DNA of 64,000 nucleotides. Origin: Deinandra increscens subsp. villosa (Eukaryota; Streptophyta; Magnoliopsida; Asterales; Asteraceae). The DNA lies in assembly GCA_039602395.1 (NCBI GenBank), contig JBCNJP010000003.1:29209081-29273080 (forward strand). The letters are read 5' to 3'. The notes below the pieces were generated by a model. The model did no database searches. It was not told the DNA's origin and saw only the letters and a program-made list of their open reading frames with translations. This document shows, piece by piece, positions 54,656 through 64,000 of this stretch. Positions within the stretch are counted from its first letter, which is position 1. The number at the start of each line of letters is the position of its first letter. Made by a program: the position numbers and the translations under genes.

Positions 54656-55186
54656 TTAACCATGAAACGAGTTATCAGACGAGTAGCCGTTGTATCCATC
54701 TGAGACGTAGTCCTCTGGATAGTGTACTTGTCCATAGTACCAAGTCTCAAAATCATCAACGTTGTGACCATCTTCAATGTTCATCCCAGCTTCTGCTTCC
54801 CGTTCCAACTCAAAAAGTGCTTCCCACTCTTCAGCATGGTCATCATCAACAAATGGTGGGGATGGTGTACGACCGACACGAGGTTGTCGTACTCTTCTTG
54901 CAGCAGCATTGCTTGACTCGACACAGTGGAGGTTGTTCATTTGGGTGATTGGTGGAGGTGGTGATGGTTGGTAAGGTGGAGGTGGTGGTGGTTGGTAAGG
55001 TGGAGGTGGTGGTGGTTGGTGATGATGGTGGTGATGGTGCTGGTGGAGGTGATTGTGGATGTGGTTGAACTGGTTGGGTACTTGAGCTTGAGGTGGTGGT
55101 GGTGGTGGTGGAAGTTGTTGTTCATAGCGGGTTAACCACAACATCCGGTAGTGCTCTGAGACATCTTCAGGAGGTGTGCTAGACAT
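54656..55186 (-). CDS. Proline/histidine-rich protein of unknown function carried by the MULE
   Basis: An intact 176-codon frame from MSSTPPEDVSEHYRMLWLTR. It contains PPPPPPP and PYQPPPPPPYQPSPP runs and a HHHHHHH tract (about residues 25-80), then a charged part AEEWEALFELEREAEAGMN and a Tyr/Asp-rich end. A TATA box (TATAAATAG on the minus strand, 55246-55254) stands about 60 bp upstream of the ATG. No family was recognised. Of the four MULE genes it is the only one with no visible lesion, but low complexity makes coding status uncertain. It lies between transposase and ULP-like gene in the opposite sense. Confidence 0.5.
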   Translation of the reverse strand: MSSTPPEDVSEHYRMLWLTRYEQQLPPPPPPPQAQVPNQFNHIHNHLHQHHHHHHHQPPPPPPYQPPPPPPYQPSPPPPITQMNNLHCVESSNAAARRVRQPRVGRTPSPPFVDDDHAEEWEALFELEREAEAGMNIEDGHNVDDFETWYYGQVHYPEDYVSDGYNGYSSDNSFHG

Positions 55187-55245
55187 GGTGGTGGTAGAGG
55201 TTGGTTGATGGTTGTGAAATGAGAATAGATGTGTGAATCTGAGTT

Positions 55246-55254
55246 CTATTTATA
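55246..55254 (-). promoter_or_regulatory. TATA box of the Pro/His-rich ORF
   Basis: TATAAATAG on the minus strand, 60 bp upstream of the ATG at 55186. Confidence 0.5.
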
Positions 55255-55767
55255 ACCTTTTGAAAACTAGCCGTTGGCTAAAATATCTAAGTTTGAAATA
55301 CTAGCCGTTGGCTATTAAATCATATGTTTGTAATGTAAAATAATTTTTATATATTTTTTCTTTTTTTAATATTTTTTTTATTTTTATAATTTTAATTTTA
55401 ATAACTATTCTACTTTGTTTAATAAATTAATTAGGTAGCTTTTCAGTTATTTAATTATGTTTAATATTAAGGTTTAAATATTATGTTTAATATTAAGGTT
55501 TATATATTATGTTTAATATTAAGGTTTAAATATTATGTTTAATATTAACTAGGTAGTCTTTATGGTGTTACACGCTATGATCAACCTGCAAAAGAAAATG
55601 TATACCTGCAAAAACAGCTAGGAAAAAGCAACCTGCAAAAACACACAGGCTGGAAAAAGCAAAAGCAACCTGCAAAATTTTGGCTTCATTCAAACAGCCT
55701 GGAAAAACAGGCTGGAAATTCACATGCTAAATATTTACCATAACTCTCAACCTTGGTCATTACTCCC

Positions 55768-55775
55768 TATAAATA
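55768..55775 (+). promoter_or_regulatory. TATA box of the ULP-like gene
   Basis: TATAAATA about 80 bp upstream of the ATG at 55851. The 500-bp stretch between this and the divergent Pro/His-rich ORF (55260-55760) is a bidirectional promoter region with TTTAATATTAAGG-type repeats (about 55460-55545) and ACCTGCAAAA/CTGGAAAAA repeats (55585-55720). Confidence 0.5.
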
Positions 55776-55850
55776 CCTCTTGAATGTTCACCATCTTCCA
55801 TCACCACTCATCAACCTTGATCATCAACCTTGGTCATCTTAAAAAATATA

Positions 55851-57993
55851 ATGTCAGACAACAAAGGCAAAGGTTTGGCTGACCAAGAATACCATTCACA
55901 CCCAACAAATAAAACTGCTAGCTGGGTTCCTGTGAAATGGAGACGTATGAGTTTAAAACATTCTGCGTCTTCATCGTCTGCAAAGAAAGCCGATGTTGAA
56001 GTTGTCCCAGAGGATATGCCAGAAAAACAACTGAAGTTGTGTCAGAAGCTGTGCCGACGGAGGATGTCCACGAAGGTATGCCTGAAAAAACAACTGAAGC
56101 TGTGACCGAGGGGGTCGACGGCAATTGGTCTGCTAATGCCATTGAGTTCTACAATAATGGGGATGCTGTATGTTGCTTCTCCCGTTATTTGGACTTGAAC
56201 CCCCTTGACAAACATTTTTGGGGGACCCTGTTGGGTTACGAGTCTGATGGGCGTCTTTCAACATTGGTAATTTAATTTTTGTTTCTTTGTGTTTCTTCTC
56301 TCTCATGTTTTACCTTGCTCACAATGTATATAATAATATTTAAAATTACAGCATATTGAAGGCTGGGTCAAGCGAATGATGGAATGTAGACTTGACCAAG
56401 TAAGGAATAACGGCTCCTTGGGGCTTCAATGGACCATTCTACCACCCCAGTTTCGTAATGGTATATTAGATGTAAAAACCAAGCATGGTGCGATGTACGC
56501 TAATGGAAGTAATGAATTATATCCTCCATTCTGGGAGGTTCGGTATGTCTATTTTCCGTTATATGTTACAGGTATTGATGAGTGGCTTCTTGCTCGTATC
56601 GACTTGTATACGATGGAGATGGTTCAGTATTGGACCAACCATAGATATTCAAATGAATATAGGAAGTTGATTTCGCCAATATTAGAAACAATTCCGATAG
56701 GTTTCGAGTGGTTGTTGGAGGAGATACATTACTGGCATCATTATAAGGGACCACCACTGAGTTTCGATAACAGAATTCTCAACGTGGACGTTGCTAATGA
56801 AGAGTATCTTCCTCAGGGTGGTGTTGAACTCGGGGGTGATTCAGGAGTTCTAATGTGTTTGTTAATGCATAATTTGGTTCGCAATAAAACTGTTAATATG
56901 CAGGGAGATTTTAAAGACAAGTGCCTGCGATTTCGACGGCACATGGCAGATAGAATTTATCAGGGTCCTTCTTACCTGGTTAGTTGATTTAATTAAAATA
57001 TGTTATAATTAAATATGCATTTGGATGGCGAAAATAATCTAACCTCTTTTGGTTTGATTGATAGAAAACGCTACGAGAAACCAAGAAACAAAAAGAATTG
57101 AATTCGTGTTAGCAGATGAAATTACTTCTTACCTTTGGTCTCCAAATGCCTTTGAGTTCTACTTCAATGGTGATGCAGCATACTGTCAATCGATTGTGCT
57201 AGGAGAACAAAAACTTAACAAGCGTTTTTGGGGAACTCTCTTGGGTTATGAAAACGATGGCCGTCTATTCAAAACGGTATGAATAATATAATATTTAGTT
57301 TCCCCTAATATATGTTATTCCAGATTATTTGATTATAGATTATTGTACGAACAGCATGTTACAGGATGGGTTAGACGAATGATGCGCATGAGACTTGAAA
57401 AGATAGCAAAAAAGGGTACGGCGGGGCTGAATTGGACAATCTTACCACCAAGCTTTCGAGCTGAACTGTCAGTTCAAAAATGGGAGGACATGCCAGTGAC
57501 ATATGCTAATGGAAAAGACGAACTTTACCCTCCATTTTGGGAGGTTCGGTATGTTTATTTCCCATTACACATCGAATCCAATGATGACTGGATACTTATC
57601 CGAATCGACCTAGATACAATGGAGATGGTTTAGTATTGGACTAACCACGTATACCGTGAGATGTATCAACAACTGGTGTACACCAAATATATAGCACTCA
57701 TTCCACATTATATGGATAATTTGTTGCACCGAGTTGGTTACTGGAAGAAAAGGTACTCTGATCCCCTAGTTAGAAAGGCAAATGAAAAGGAACTAACACA
57801 CGTTGTATGTGAAGACTATTTGCCTAAGAATGGTGGTGACCTCGGTGCTGAATCGGGAGTTATTGTATGTTTTTTAATGCAAATGCTAGTGCAGGGGAAG
57901 ACATTACCCATGGATAATCAATTCAAATCCATGTGTGAGAGGTGCCGTAACTACATGGCGAATCAGTTTTATAAGTATCGTTATCAAAACTAA
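55851..57993 (+). pseudogene. ULP-like (Ulp1/C48 peptidase fold) gene with two tandem domains, catalytic residues absent
   Basis: Proposed exons 55851-56266, 56352-56964, 57065-57276 and 57355-57993, all with GT-AG introns and matching phases. Domain 1 (FWGTLLGYESDGRL, GWVKRMM, WTILPPQF, VRYVYFPLYV, LLARIDLYTMEMV, GGDSGVLMCLLM) and domain 2 (FWGTLLGYENDGRL, GWVRRMM, WTILPPSF, VRYVYFPLHI, WILIRIDLDTMEMV, GAESGVIVCFLM) repeat the layout of MULE-borne ULP proteins. The usual HW is EW or DW, the YDS Asp is missing, and GDCG is GDSG or AESG. A one-base loss in an A run near 56024 and TAG for CAG at 57631-57633 break the frame. MPEKTTE-type repeats occur near the N-terminus. Peptidase activity is not expected. 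Confidence 0.72.
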
Positions 57994-58294
57994 TGTACTG
58001 AACTTTGTTGCTTTCGAATATCTTGATGTTTGTCTGTTTTGTAGGTGTTGTATAACAACACTCATACCTCCGTTTAGGATGTATGATATATGAAATAAAA
58101 GCTTGTTATAAGTACTATGTTTCATGTTTGAAATGCAAAAACTAAATACGATGTATAATGGGTGAAAACGACATGTTAAGATGGCCATCTAAACCTAAAA
58201 ATGTAGAAAATCTTGTTGATTGGCTGCTTTTACAACAATAAATTTTTAAATAAAAGAAACAATAATAATTTTTAAAACAAACAAAGGACATCTA

Positions 58295-60771
58295 TCAATG
58301 ATTATGACCATGAGGTCTATACAGTGGACCACCCGATATAGGGCATCTGGTTGGATTCCTATTCCTTCTACCACGTCCTAGCTGCTCATCCTGGTCTTCT
58401 TGTTGAACTTCCGGTGTAGATTAAAAATTTCCACCATAAGGTATTGGTGAAATATTACCCCTTGTCTGCGGTGGGCGATTGTAGTACTGTTGGTTGAAGT
58501 TATCCACATCAAATAAGCTAGAAAAAAAAGACCCAGAGAAATCTTGTTGAGTCTGGGTTTGCTCTTCTTGTTGGGGTGTGTAATATTCTTGATTCTCTTG
58601 ATTGATCATTGGGGAGAATTCCATTGGGGATAAATGTGACGAGGCTCCTTGGTTCGATGATTCTCCGAACCCGTCACCACCAACAGTACTATGGCTGAAA
58701 TCTTCGTTTTGCCAAGGGGTAAACTGTAAACTAGTCCCATTCATTGAGCCACTATGATGACTCATGAATTCCTGATTCGTTGAACTACTAGCCTCATTCA
58801 TTGAGCTGCTGGATTCTCCAGTTTCATTATAACTATAATTAGGAACATTTCCTGTATATGGTTCACGGAACCGAAAATATGTATTTGTATTCCTTTGATC
58901 AGCTCTTGTAACCGGACGGTCAACATTATAAGGAGGATGTGGGGGAAACTCAAACGGGTTCCATTGACTAGCCAAATGCGACGTTTGGTAGTCAAGGTTA
59001 TGTTGCGCACCGGCAAGATTTAAATAATGTTGCGCCATTTGTTGAACCCCACCCAGTTGATTGTCAAGACCAAACGGGTTATCTTGACTTGCCATTCTAT
59101 GCATATCCCCAATGCCCTGAGTCTACAATGTTATCCAACAAGACAAGTTATAATAATTTTTAAAAAGCAAAATATATAAAGTTATGTATTTAAAAAAATC
59201 AATACATACCAACAATTCAAACCTTCCACCAATGTTCACATCCCTCGTGGTGTTTCCAGTTTGTCTAGCTGGATCTTCAACGTAGAAAGTCGTTCTCTTC
59301 AAGAACCAATTCATATACATAGGACTAGCCCTATACTCGCCACCACATTCTTGCCCTGTTACAACGTGAGCCATACGATTAATCCAGTGAGCAATGTACA
59401 TGGCACACTCTTGATTCCAGTTTATTGTAGTAGCTTTTCTCGATAAACCATGTAATGTTATGTGCTCCTCACGAGTTATGAGAAGGTTAGTGGGGACTGT
59501 TTGAAAAAATCCAAACTGTCTCATAACCCTGCTCGGCAGATGGGGCTCAACAACCTCAAAAACTATAAGATACGTGTCACAGTTCCAACACGCTCTTCCT
59601 CTCGTATACATTGGGTTTATTAGGTGTGCAACATGCTCATAAGGCCTCCAAGTAAACTATTAAAAAAAATAAACTAATTAATATATAGTAAAAATTTAAA
59701 AATTCTAAATTGCCAAGTAATATGAATTTTATAACCTCGTCGGTGTTTAAACACTGAATATGTGATCGAAAGTCCGTCAATGAAGACCTTATTACGCCAG
59801 CCCAACTCAAGCTACCACGCCACCTACAAACCATTTTTATAAAAGTGTTATCAAATAATAATTGATAAATTATTTTCATTAATTATTAGTGAGTACCTTC
59901 CACCAAACGGTGTTGAAAAATCGAAGCCTTCTCTATTTCTTGGGGCAATTCGGGGTATTCTCTCCCATGCCCACATTTGCAACAACATGGCAGGTCCGGC
60001 CAATTCCCAATTGCTGGGCTCTGCAGCTTTGCATAAATTCCTATACAGACATGCAAGCGCAGCACTTCCCTAGCTCAACTTTCCACATTCTCTGAGATCA
60101 ATCAAGTTTTGCAAGTGGAAGTAATACATTGCAGAACCTGAATGGTCAGGAAGAACAACGGCACCTATAAGATGCATTATAATGCATCTTGCAATTTTCA
60201 AGCATTCTTCGTGGCTTGCGTTGGGTCCCGGCCAAGATGCCTTTATTTCTTTAAGAATAGTGGTAAACTTGATTGTGTTGGTGCTGAGGTCTTGTCCCTC
60301 CAGACCTGTTATCCCCAAAAAAAATTCACAATTATCTATTTTTTATTAGTTGTCCCACTTAAAATCAGAACCAGAAACTACCCTGTCACTGAGTGGTAAA
60401 CCCCATAGCATTTGAACATCCTCAAGGGTAATTGTGGCTTCACCAAAGGGAAAGTGAAACGTGTGAGTTTCAGGCCGCCAACGCTCAACCAGTGATGTTA
60501 CAAGGTGATTATCAACCTTGTCGTAGTAACATTGTAGCACGCCGTAAAACCCGGATATCTTCAGGTACTTGATCAGCTTCGCCGGGAACAATTCATCCTT
60601 CATTTTTTCGACTATAAATTTCCAAAAATTTCGATCTCCCCGTCTGAGTTTAAGAGGTTTATTTATGTCAAAGGTTGGAGAGTAATACACGTGGTGAGCT
60701 CGATGGTTAGCACCCAGCCATAACAAATCGTTATTTCGGGGACCAGGGTAAATTTGTGATCCTCCTTGCAT
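58295..60771 (-). pseudogene. Plant mobile domain (PMD) gene carried by the MULE, five exons, two internal stops
   Basis: Exons on the minus strand: 60771-60372, 60305-59897, 59823-59736, 59656-59210 and 59122-58295, all GT-AG, total 2,172 nt (724 codons, a multiple of three). The PMD signature is clear: GFYGVLQCYYDKVDNHLVTS, LVERWRPETHTFHFPFGEAT, ITLEDVQMLWGLPLSDRVVS, GSAALACLYRNLCKAAEP, LLQMWAWERIPRIAPRNR and NWNQECAMYIAHWINR. A Gln/Asn/Ser-rich tail leads to a basic LGRGRRNRNPTRC end. TAG replaces the usual Trp of KLSWGSA (60070-60072) and a TAA at 58421-58423 precedes the in-frame tail. PMD proteins (MAIN/MAIL type) occur both as host silencing factors and inside transposons. This copy is MULE cargo. 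Its role in the element is unknown. Confidence 0.85.
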
Positions 60772-60944
60772 TGTATGGTGATTGTGTTTGATGGTAGGGA
60801 TAAGGAAATATTTGTGTTTGAAGGGATAGAGAAGTATGTGTGTTTGAATGTGGTATTTGTGTTTGTATATTGTATGGTATTTAAAGAAAAGGGTGGGTTA
60901 ATTTTTTCAAAATTTCGGATAAAGGTGGTCAAAATTTCAGAAAA
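60772..60944. other. Short upstream region of the PMD gene inside the MULE
   Basis: TTTGTGTTTG/GTATGG-type repeats (about 60780-60890) lie upstream of the PMD start. TATTTAAAGAAAAG at about 60878 could hold a TATA element on the minus strand. No ORF is supported. Confidence 0.3.
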
Positions 60945-61278
60945 AAAACATTCATGCAGTTGGGAACTCGTGCTAGGGTTTTTGTCCGGTTGTCAGGTCT
61001 CCCGCACTTGGGAAGTGCGAGATTAGGGTTATGTCAAATCACACGCATTTGGTAAATGCGGGTTGGCCCCACCATCTTTGACCGAAACATATGTCCCGCA
61101 GTTGGGAACTGCGGTGGACCCACCAAAAGTTCTTTAAGCCAGCAGACAACACCCGAGCCAAATTCCGAGCCTATCCCCCGCACTTGGGAAGTGCGGGATG
61201 CCCTTTTTTGAAAAAAAAAATATCGAACTCCTATTTTTGTTACAAACCTATATATAATTACTATATATGAAAAAAATT
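60945..61278 (-). repeat. Right terminal inverted repeat of the MULE
   Basis: Carries palindromes of the type CCCGCA(C/G)TTGGGAA(G/C)TGCGGG near 60957, 60999, 61040, 61094 and 61178, and the terminal GAAAAAAATT next to the CGGTCGTATG target duplication. Confidence 0.78.
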
Positions 61279-63342
61279 CGGTCGTATGCCTTTAGTGACA
61301 TTAAGGTCGTGTGGCCTGTTTGACAGATTATCTAAATTAAACGATATCACTCGAGTCTCGATCGGGTTATGTTTTATAATACTTCAAGGATTATATAAAA
61401 TAATAACTTATGTATATATCAATCTATTAATTATGATTTACATAAAATCATAGCTTTTAGATATAGATTTATCTATTTACGTTTCACATAAAATCATAGT
61501 TTTTATGCATGAGTTTACTTGTTCCTATTTCACATAAAATCATGATATTATTTACATGAAATCATAGATTTTATATATATATCTATCCATATTATAGTTC
61601 ACATGAAATCATGAATTGTTAATAATAATTCATAATATTACTTCACATAAAATCATAGGTTTTGTATATATATTTATCCGTTAATTGTAGTTTACATGAA
61701 ATCATAACTTCTATTAACATAAAATACATATCTTATTTATGTGAACTTACATAAAATGATAAGTTTTTATCTCACATGAAATCATAGCATTCTATAGCAT
61801 AAAATCATAGTTTTTATTACATAGAATCATAGCTTATGTATATAATCTCTAAGATCGGTTCACTTATATGTTTATAATATATCCCGTCTTTGTTTGATTT
61901 TGATTTATATAAAATCATAACTTTTCTAAAATAAAGGCTTTGTTAACATAAGATCATAATTTTGTTGATTATGAAATCATAAGTTTATCACATAAAATTG
62001 TAATAAACACTTTATATATATATTTCTTGTTATCGTCGTTTTATATACAATAATACTTCTATTTGACAGAACGTTCCTCACACGACGTATACATAATATC
62101 ATCATAACGATAATGAGATAATGGACACAGTTATACCTTCCGGTCGGTACGCAGACTCGAACCCGGTTAACCGTATAATGCTAAACTTTTCCGAATTCGA
62201 CGAGTAAATAGTCCATTCCAAGTAGAATTTTGCCACGAACAATAATCCATGCTCGGTTTCCAGATTTAACCTCGTTTGACCCTTCAAAAACGTTCACCAG
62301 AATTGACGGGGTTTGACCCGGTTGACTTTCTTTGACTTTCTTGACCCGACTCCAAAAATAATGAATAAGTAGTCTATTCCGCAAGATTTTTCGTCACGAA
62401 CAATACTGTAAGCTCGGTTTTCTGGTTTGACCGCGTTTGACTCTTCAAAATAGTTGACCAGATTGTTGACCCAAGTCGACTCGGTTGACTCGATACCGAG
62501 TTGACTCACACCTTATCAAAATGCACAAAATGAGTCCCAAAACACCTCTGCAACTAGTCTAGCCTCAAACACACTATCATCATCATCATCTAATACTGTT
62601 CCGGCGGCCGGAGGCCATGGCCGTCGTCGGAAAACCCTTAAACCGCCGTGAATCACCATCATTAATCATCTAACTCAATAAAAACTCGAATCTGTAACAT
62701 GCATGAATAGATCGGGGTTTAAGGATGAACTGGAAAAATCAATAGAGTGTGAGGGTTAATACTCTTACTGTCGCTGCTACCGAAAAACGCAAAGAGGGGC
62801 GGCGCCGCCGCCGCTGGGCTAAACCCTAGCCGCCTCCGCGACTGGGTTGTTGGAAGGCGGCTGTCGCCGCCGCACCTGCAGCTGCCGCTGCTCTTGTTGC
62901 TGCGCCGATCGAGAGACAACAGGAGAGGAATGGAGGGAGTTCGTCGCCGGTGCGCACAAGGAGACCGCCGCCACTACCTTCACGGCGGAACCCTAGCCGC
63001 CGCCACAGGAAGAAGGGCAGCAACACTACTACTGTTGCTCGCAATCAGAGAGAGACAGAGGGAGGAAACAACGAGAGGTTGGTGTAAGTCACCGTCGCCG
63101 GCCATGGTCGGAGACCGGCTGGTGCTCCGCTGTCGCTGCCGGATAATAGTCGCCGGAAGAGGAGGGGAGGAGAGCTCACGCCTCTCTCTTTCTTTCCTTC
63201 TTTCTTTCAATTTCTTTTGAGCACACAAACAAATATGTATGTTTATTTGTCTGGTTGTACACAATTAAAAGAAAAGGAGTACACTCATGTACTTGGCCAA
63301 AGAAAAAGTAGTACAATTGTTAAATAAATACATGTATTATAC
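61279..63342 (-). repeat. Right (5') LTR of element V, segment right of the MULE
   Basis: Resumes with CGGTCGTATGCCTTTAGTGA and follows left-LTR positions 42338-44425 closely, including the CATAAAATCATA words (61435-61995). The microsatellite is only (ATC)5 here (62576-62590). It ends at GTATTATAC where a new sequence begins; the last roughly 870 bp of the LTR would lie beyond that insertion. Confidence 0.8.
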
Positions 63343-64000
63343 AGGTAGGGTTCATTGTAGACCCCTTAAAAAGTGTAGACCCGTAGACCCTGTTTTTAAC
63401 CATTGGATCATGAAACATGCGTTTTAAAGTTTAAGGGTACGATTGTCTTTACCAATTTTCATTAAATCATCTCCTATTTCATCTTCTATCTCCATGAATC
63501 CAAATCGACTTCCTAATTACGCAACTGAGTGACAGAGAAGATGATGAGCTTGCTGCAGATGGCGTTGAGAAAATCAGTCGCAGAGAGATGTGAACTACAC
63601 AGGAACATCTCAAAACCCGTAGTCAGTTACTCAGTTTTGTTCGACGTCCATCAAATCACAGGTATGCGAAAAACCCTAAACCAACAAGGACGATGAGGAT
63701 TCTGAGGTGGAGATGCTAAGTTTAGGGACACTAACCAACACCGCAATTTTTCTGGGAATCCCTCTACCAATCGCTGGTAATTTATGTTTATGGTTGATTT
63801 ATCTCATCCCTTTTTCTTTCATCGTTCGTGCCCTATTTTTTTTAGCTATCGATAAAATTTAGTTTCTATATTAGCACGGTTACTACAATGAAGGAGTTAA
63901 CAGAGAAGTTGATGATGGAGGAAAGACAAATGGGTTCCTGGTGTCTGAGAAGATAGTACAATCGTGATTACCGAAAGGGGGAGGAGAAGTTGTTCCGTTA
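63343..64000 (+). mobile_element. Start of a further inserted element, probably Mutator-like (continues past the window)
   Basis: The right LTR of V is interrupted after GTATTATAC by AGGTAGGGTTCATTGTAGAC, followed by AGTGTAGACCCGTAGACC-type repeats and ACCATTGGATCATG. Short subrepeats and a GGTAGGGTTC start are reminiscent of plant MULE termini; this rests on recollection. The remaining 500 bp has only short open stretches (for example MMSLLQMALRKSV from 63541). The other end and the target duplication are outside the window. Confidence 0.4.

Larger units (their letters stand above)
50974..61278. mobile_element. Mutator-like element (MULE) carrying several genes
   Basis: A 10.3-kb element with long inverted termini flanked by the 10-bp direct repeat CGGTCGTATG (50964-50973 and 61279-61288), within the 9-11 bp range of Mutator elements. 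The ends start (G)AATTTTTTTCA and its complement. Inverted similarity continues about 300 bp inward through GACAACACCCGAGCC/AACAACACCCGAGCC and repeated CCCGCACTTGGGAAGTGCGGG palindromes. Contents in order: transposase (+), Pro/His-rich ORF (-), tandem ULP-like gene (+), plant mobile domain gene (-). Internal stops in at least three of the four genes imply this copy no longer acts alone. Confidence 0.9.
41265..63342 (-). mobile_element. Large non-coding LTR element V (LARD-like), right LTR interrupted
   Basis: Left LTR 41265-45293 (4.03 kb, TGTAACACC to GGTGTTACA) and right LTR from 49824 onward flank about 4.5 kb without any gag or pol. The complement of the initiator-tRNA-Met primer site (GGCTCTGATACCAA, 49808-49821) adjoins the right LTR and a purine tract (sense AAGGAGGGGAGAA, 45294-45306) adjoins the left one, so it reads on the minus strand. 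The right LTR is split by a MULE and then by a second insertion at 63343, so its far end and the TCGGA target duplication partner (41260-41264) lie outside the window. LTRs this long with a non-coding interior match LARDs. Confidence 0.82.

Noticed and set aside
50852..61228. The sequence missing from the left V LTR as an intron removed by splicing before reverse transcription
   Set aside because: On the element's sense strand a GT-like donor is possible, but the other border ends in GACG rather than AG, so it does not have intron ends.

Overview
This is a 64 kb piece of a plant nuclear genome made almost entirely of transposable elements nested inside one another. No ordinary host gene was recognised. 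The retrotransposon proteins, the plant mobile domain gene and the initiator-tRNA-Met primer sites indicate a eudicot. The gag and antisense-ORF protein styles suggest Asteraceae; that last step is recollection of family styles, not a search. One 500-base run of N (3605-4104) is an assembly gap.

Left block (1-18243). A decayed minus-strand Copia element T (1-1227) is followed by a small non-autonomous minus-strand LTR element A (1228-3604), both rich in the word CGAATGA. After the gap come the end of a Tat-like Ty3/gypsy element X (antisense ORF and 3' LTR, to 5832) and a young, nearly intact Tat-like element Z (5837-14681, perfect 5-bp target duplication). Next is the 3' half of an older Tat element Y (14687-18243), whose antisense ORF is split by a 615-bp hAT-type element. 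Y ends abruptly where it is fused to a truncated chromovirus-like gypsy element W.

Middle block (18244-40612). W is minus-strand: decayed pol and gag, and a 3.07-kb 5' LTR at 37539-40612. M, a gag-only Copia-type element with three LTRs (22596-36600), is inserted in W. N, a young Copia element (27851-35659), is inserted in M. Both insertions have matching 5-bp target duplications.

Right block (40613-64000). The end of a plus-strand Copia element U is interrupted by V, a large non-coding LTR element with about 4-kb LTRs. The right LTR of V contains a 10.3-kb Mutator-like element (MULE, 50974-61278) with a 10-bp target duplication. The MULE carries a transposase gene with one internal stop and a downstream frameshift, a Pro/His-rich ORF, a gene with two tandem ULP-like (Ulp1/C48 fold) domains that lack the catalytic residues, and a five-exon plant mobile domain gene with two internal stops. 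Another probable TIR element starts at 63343 and leaves the window.

Most notable: the multi-cargo MULE and its repeated terminal palindromes; a leftover MULE end in the other V LTR; a UAG-CAA-UUA readthrough-type stop between protease and reverse transcriptase in Z; structure-conserving hairpins shared by Z and Y; the three-LTR organisation of M with a circle-junction-like spacer; and family-specific short-word arrays in the leaders of several Copia-type elements.
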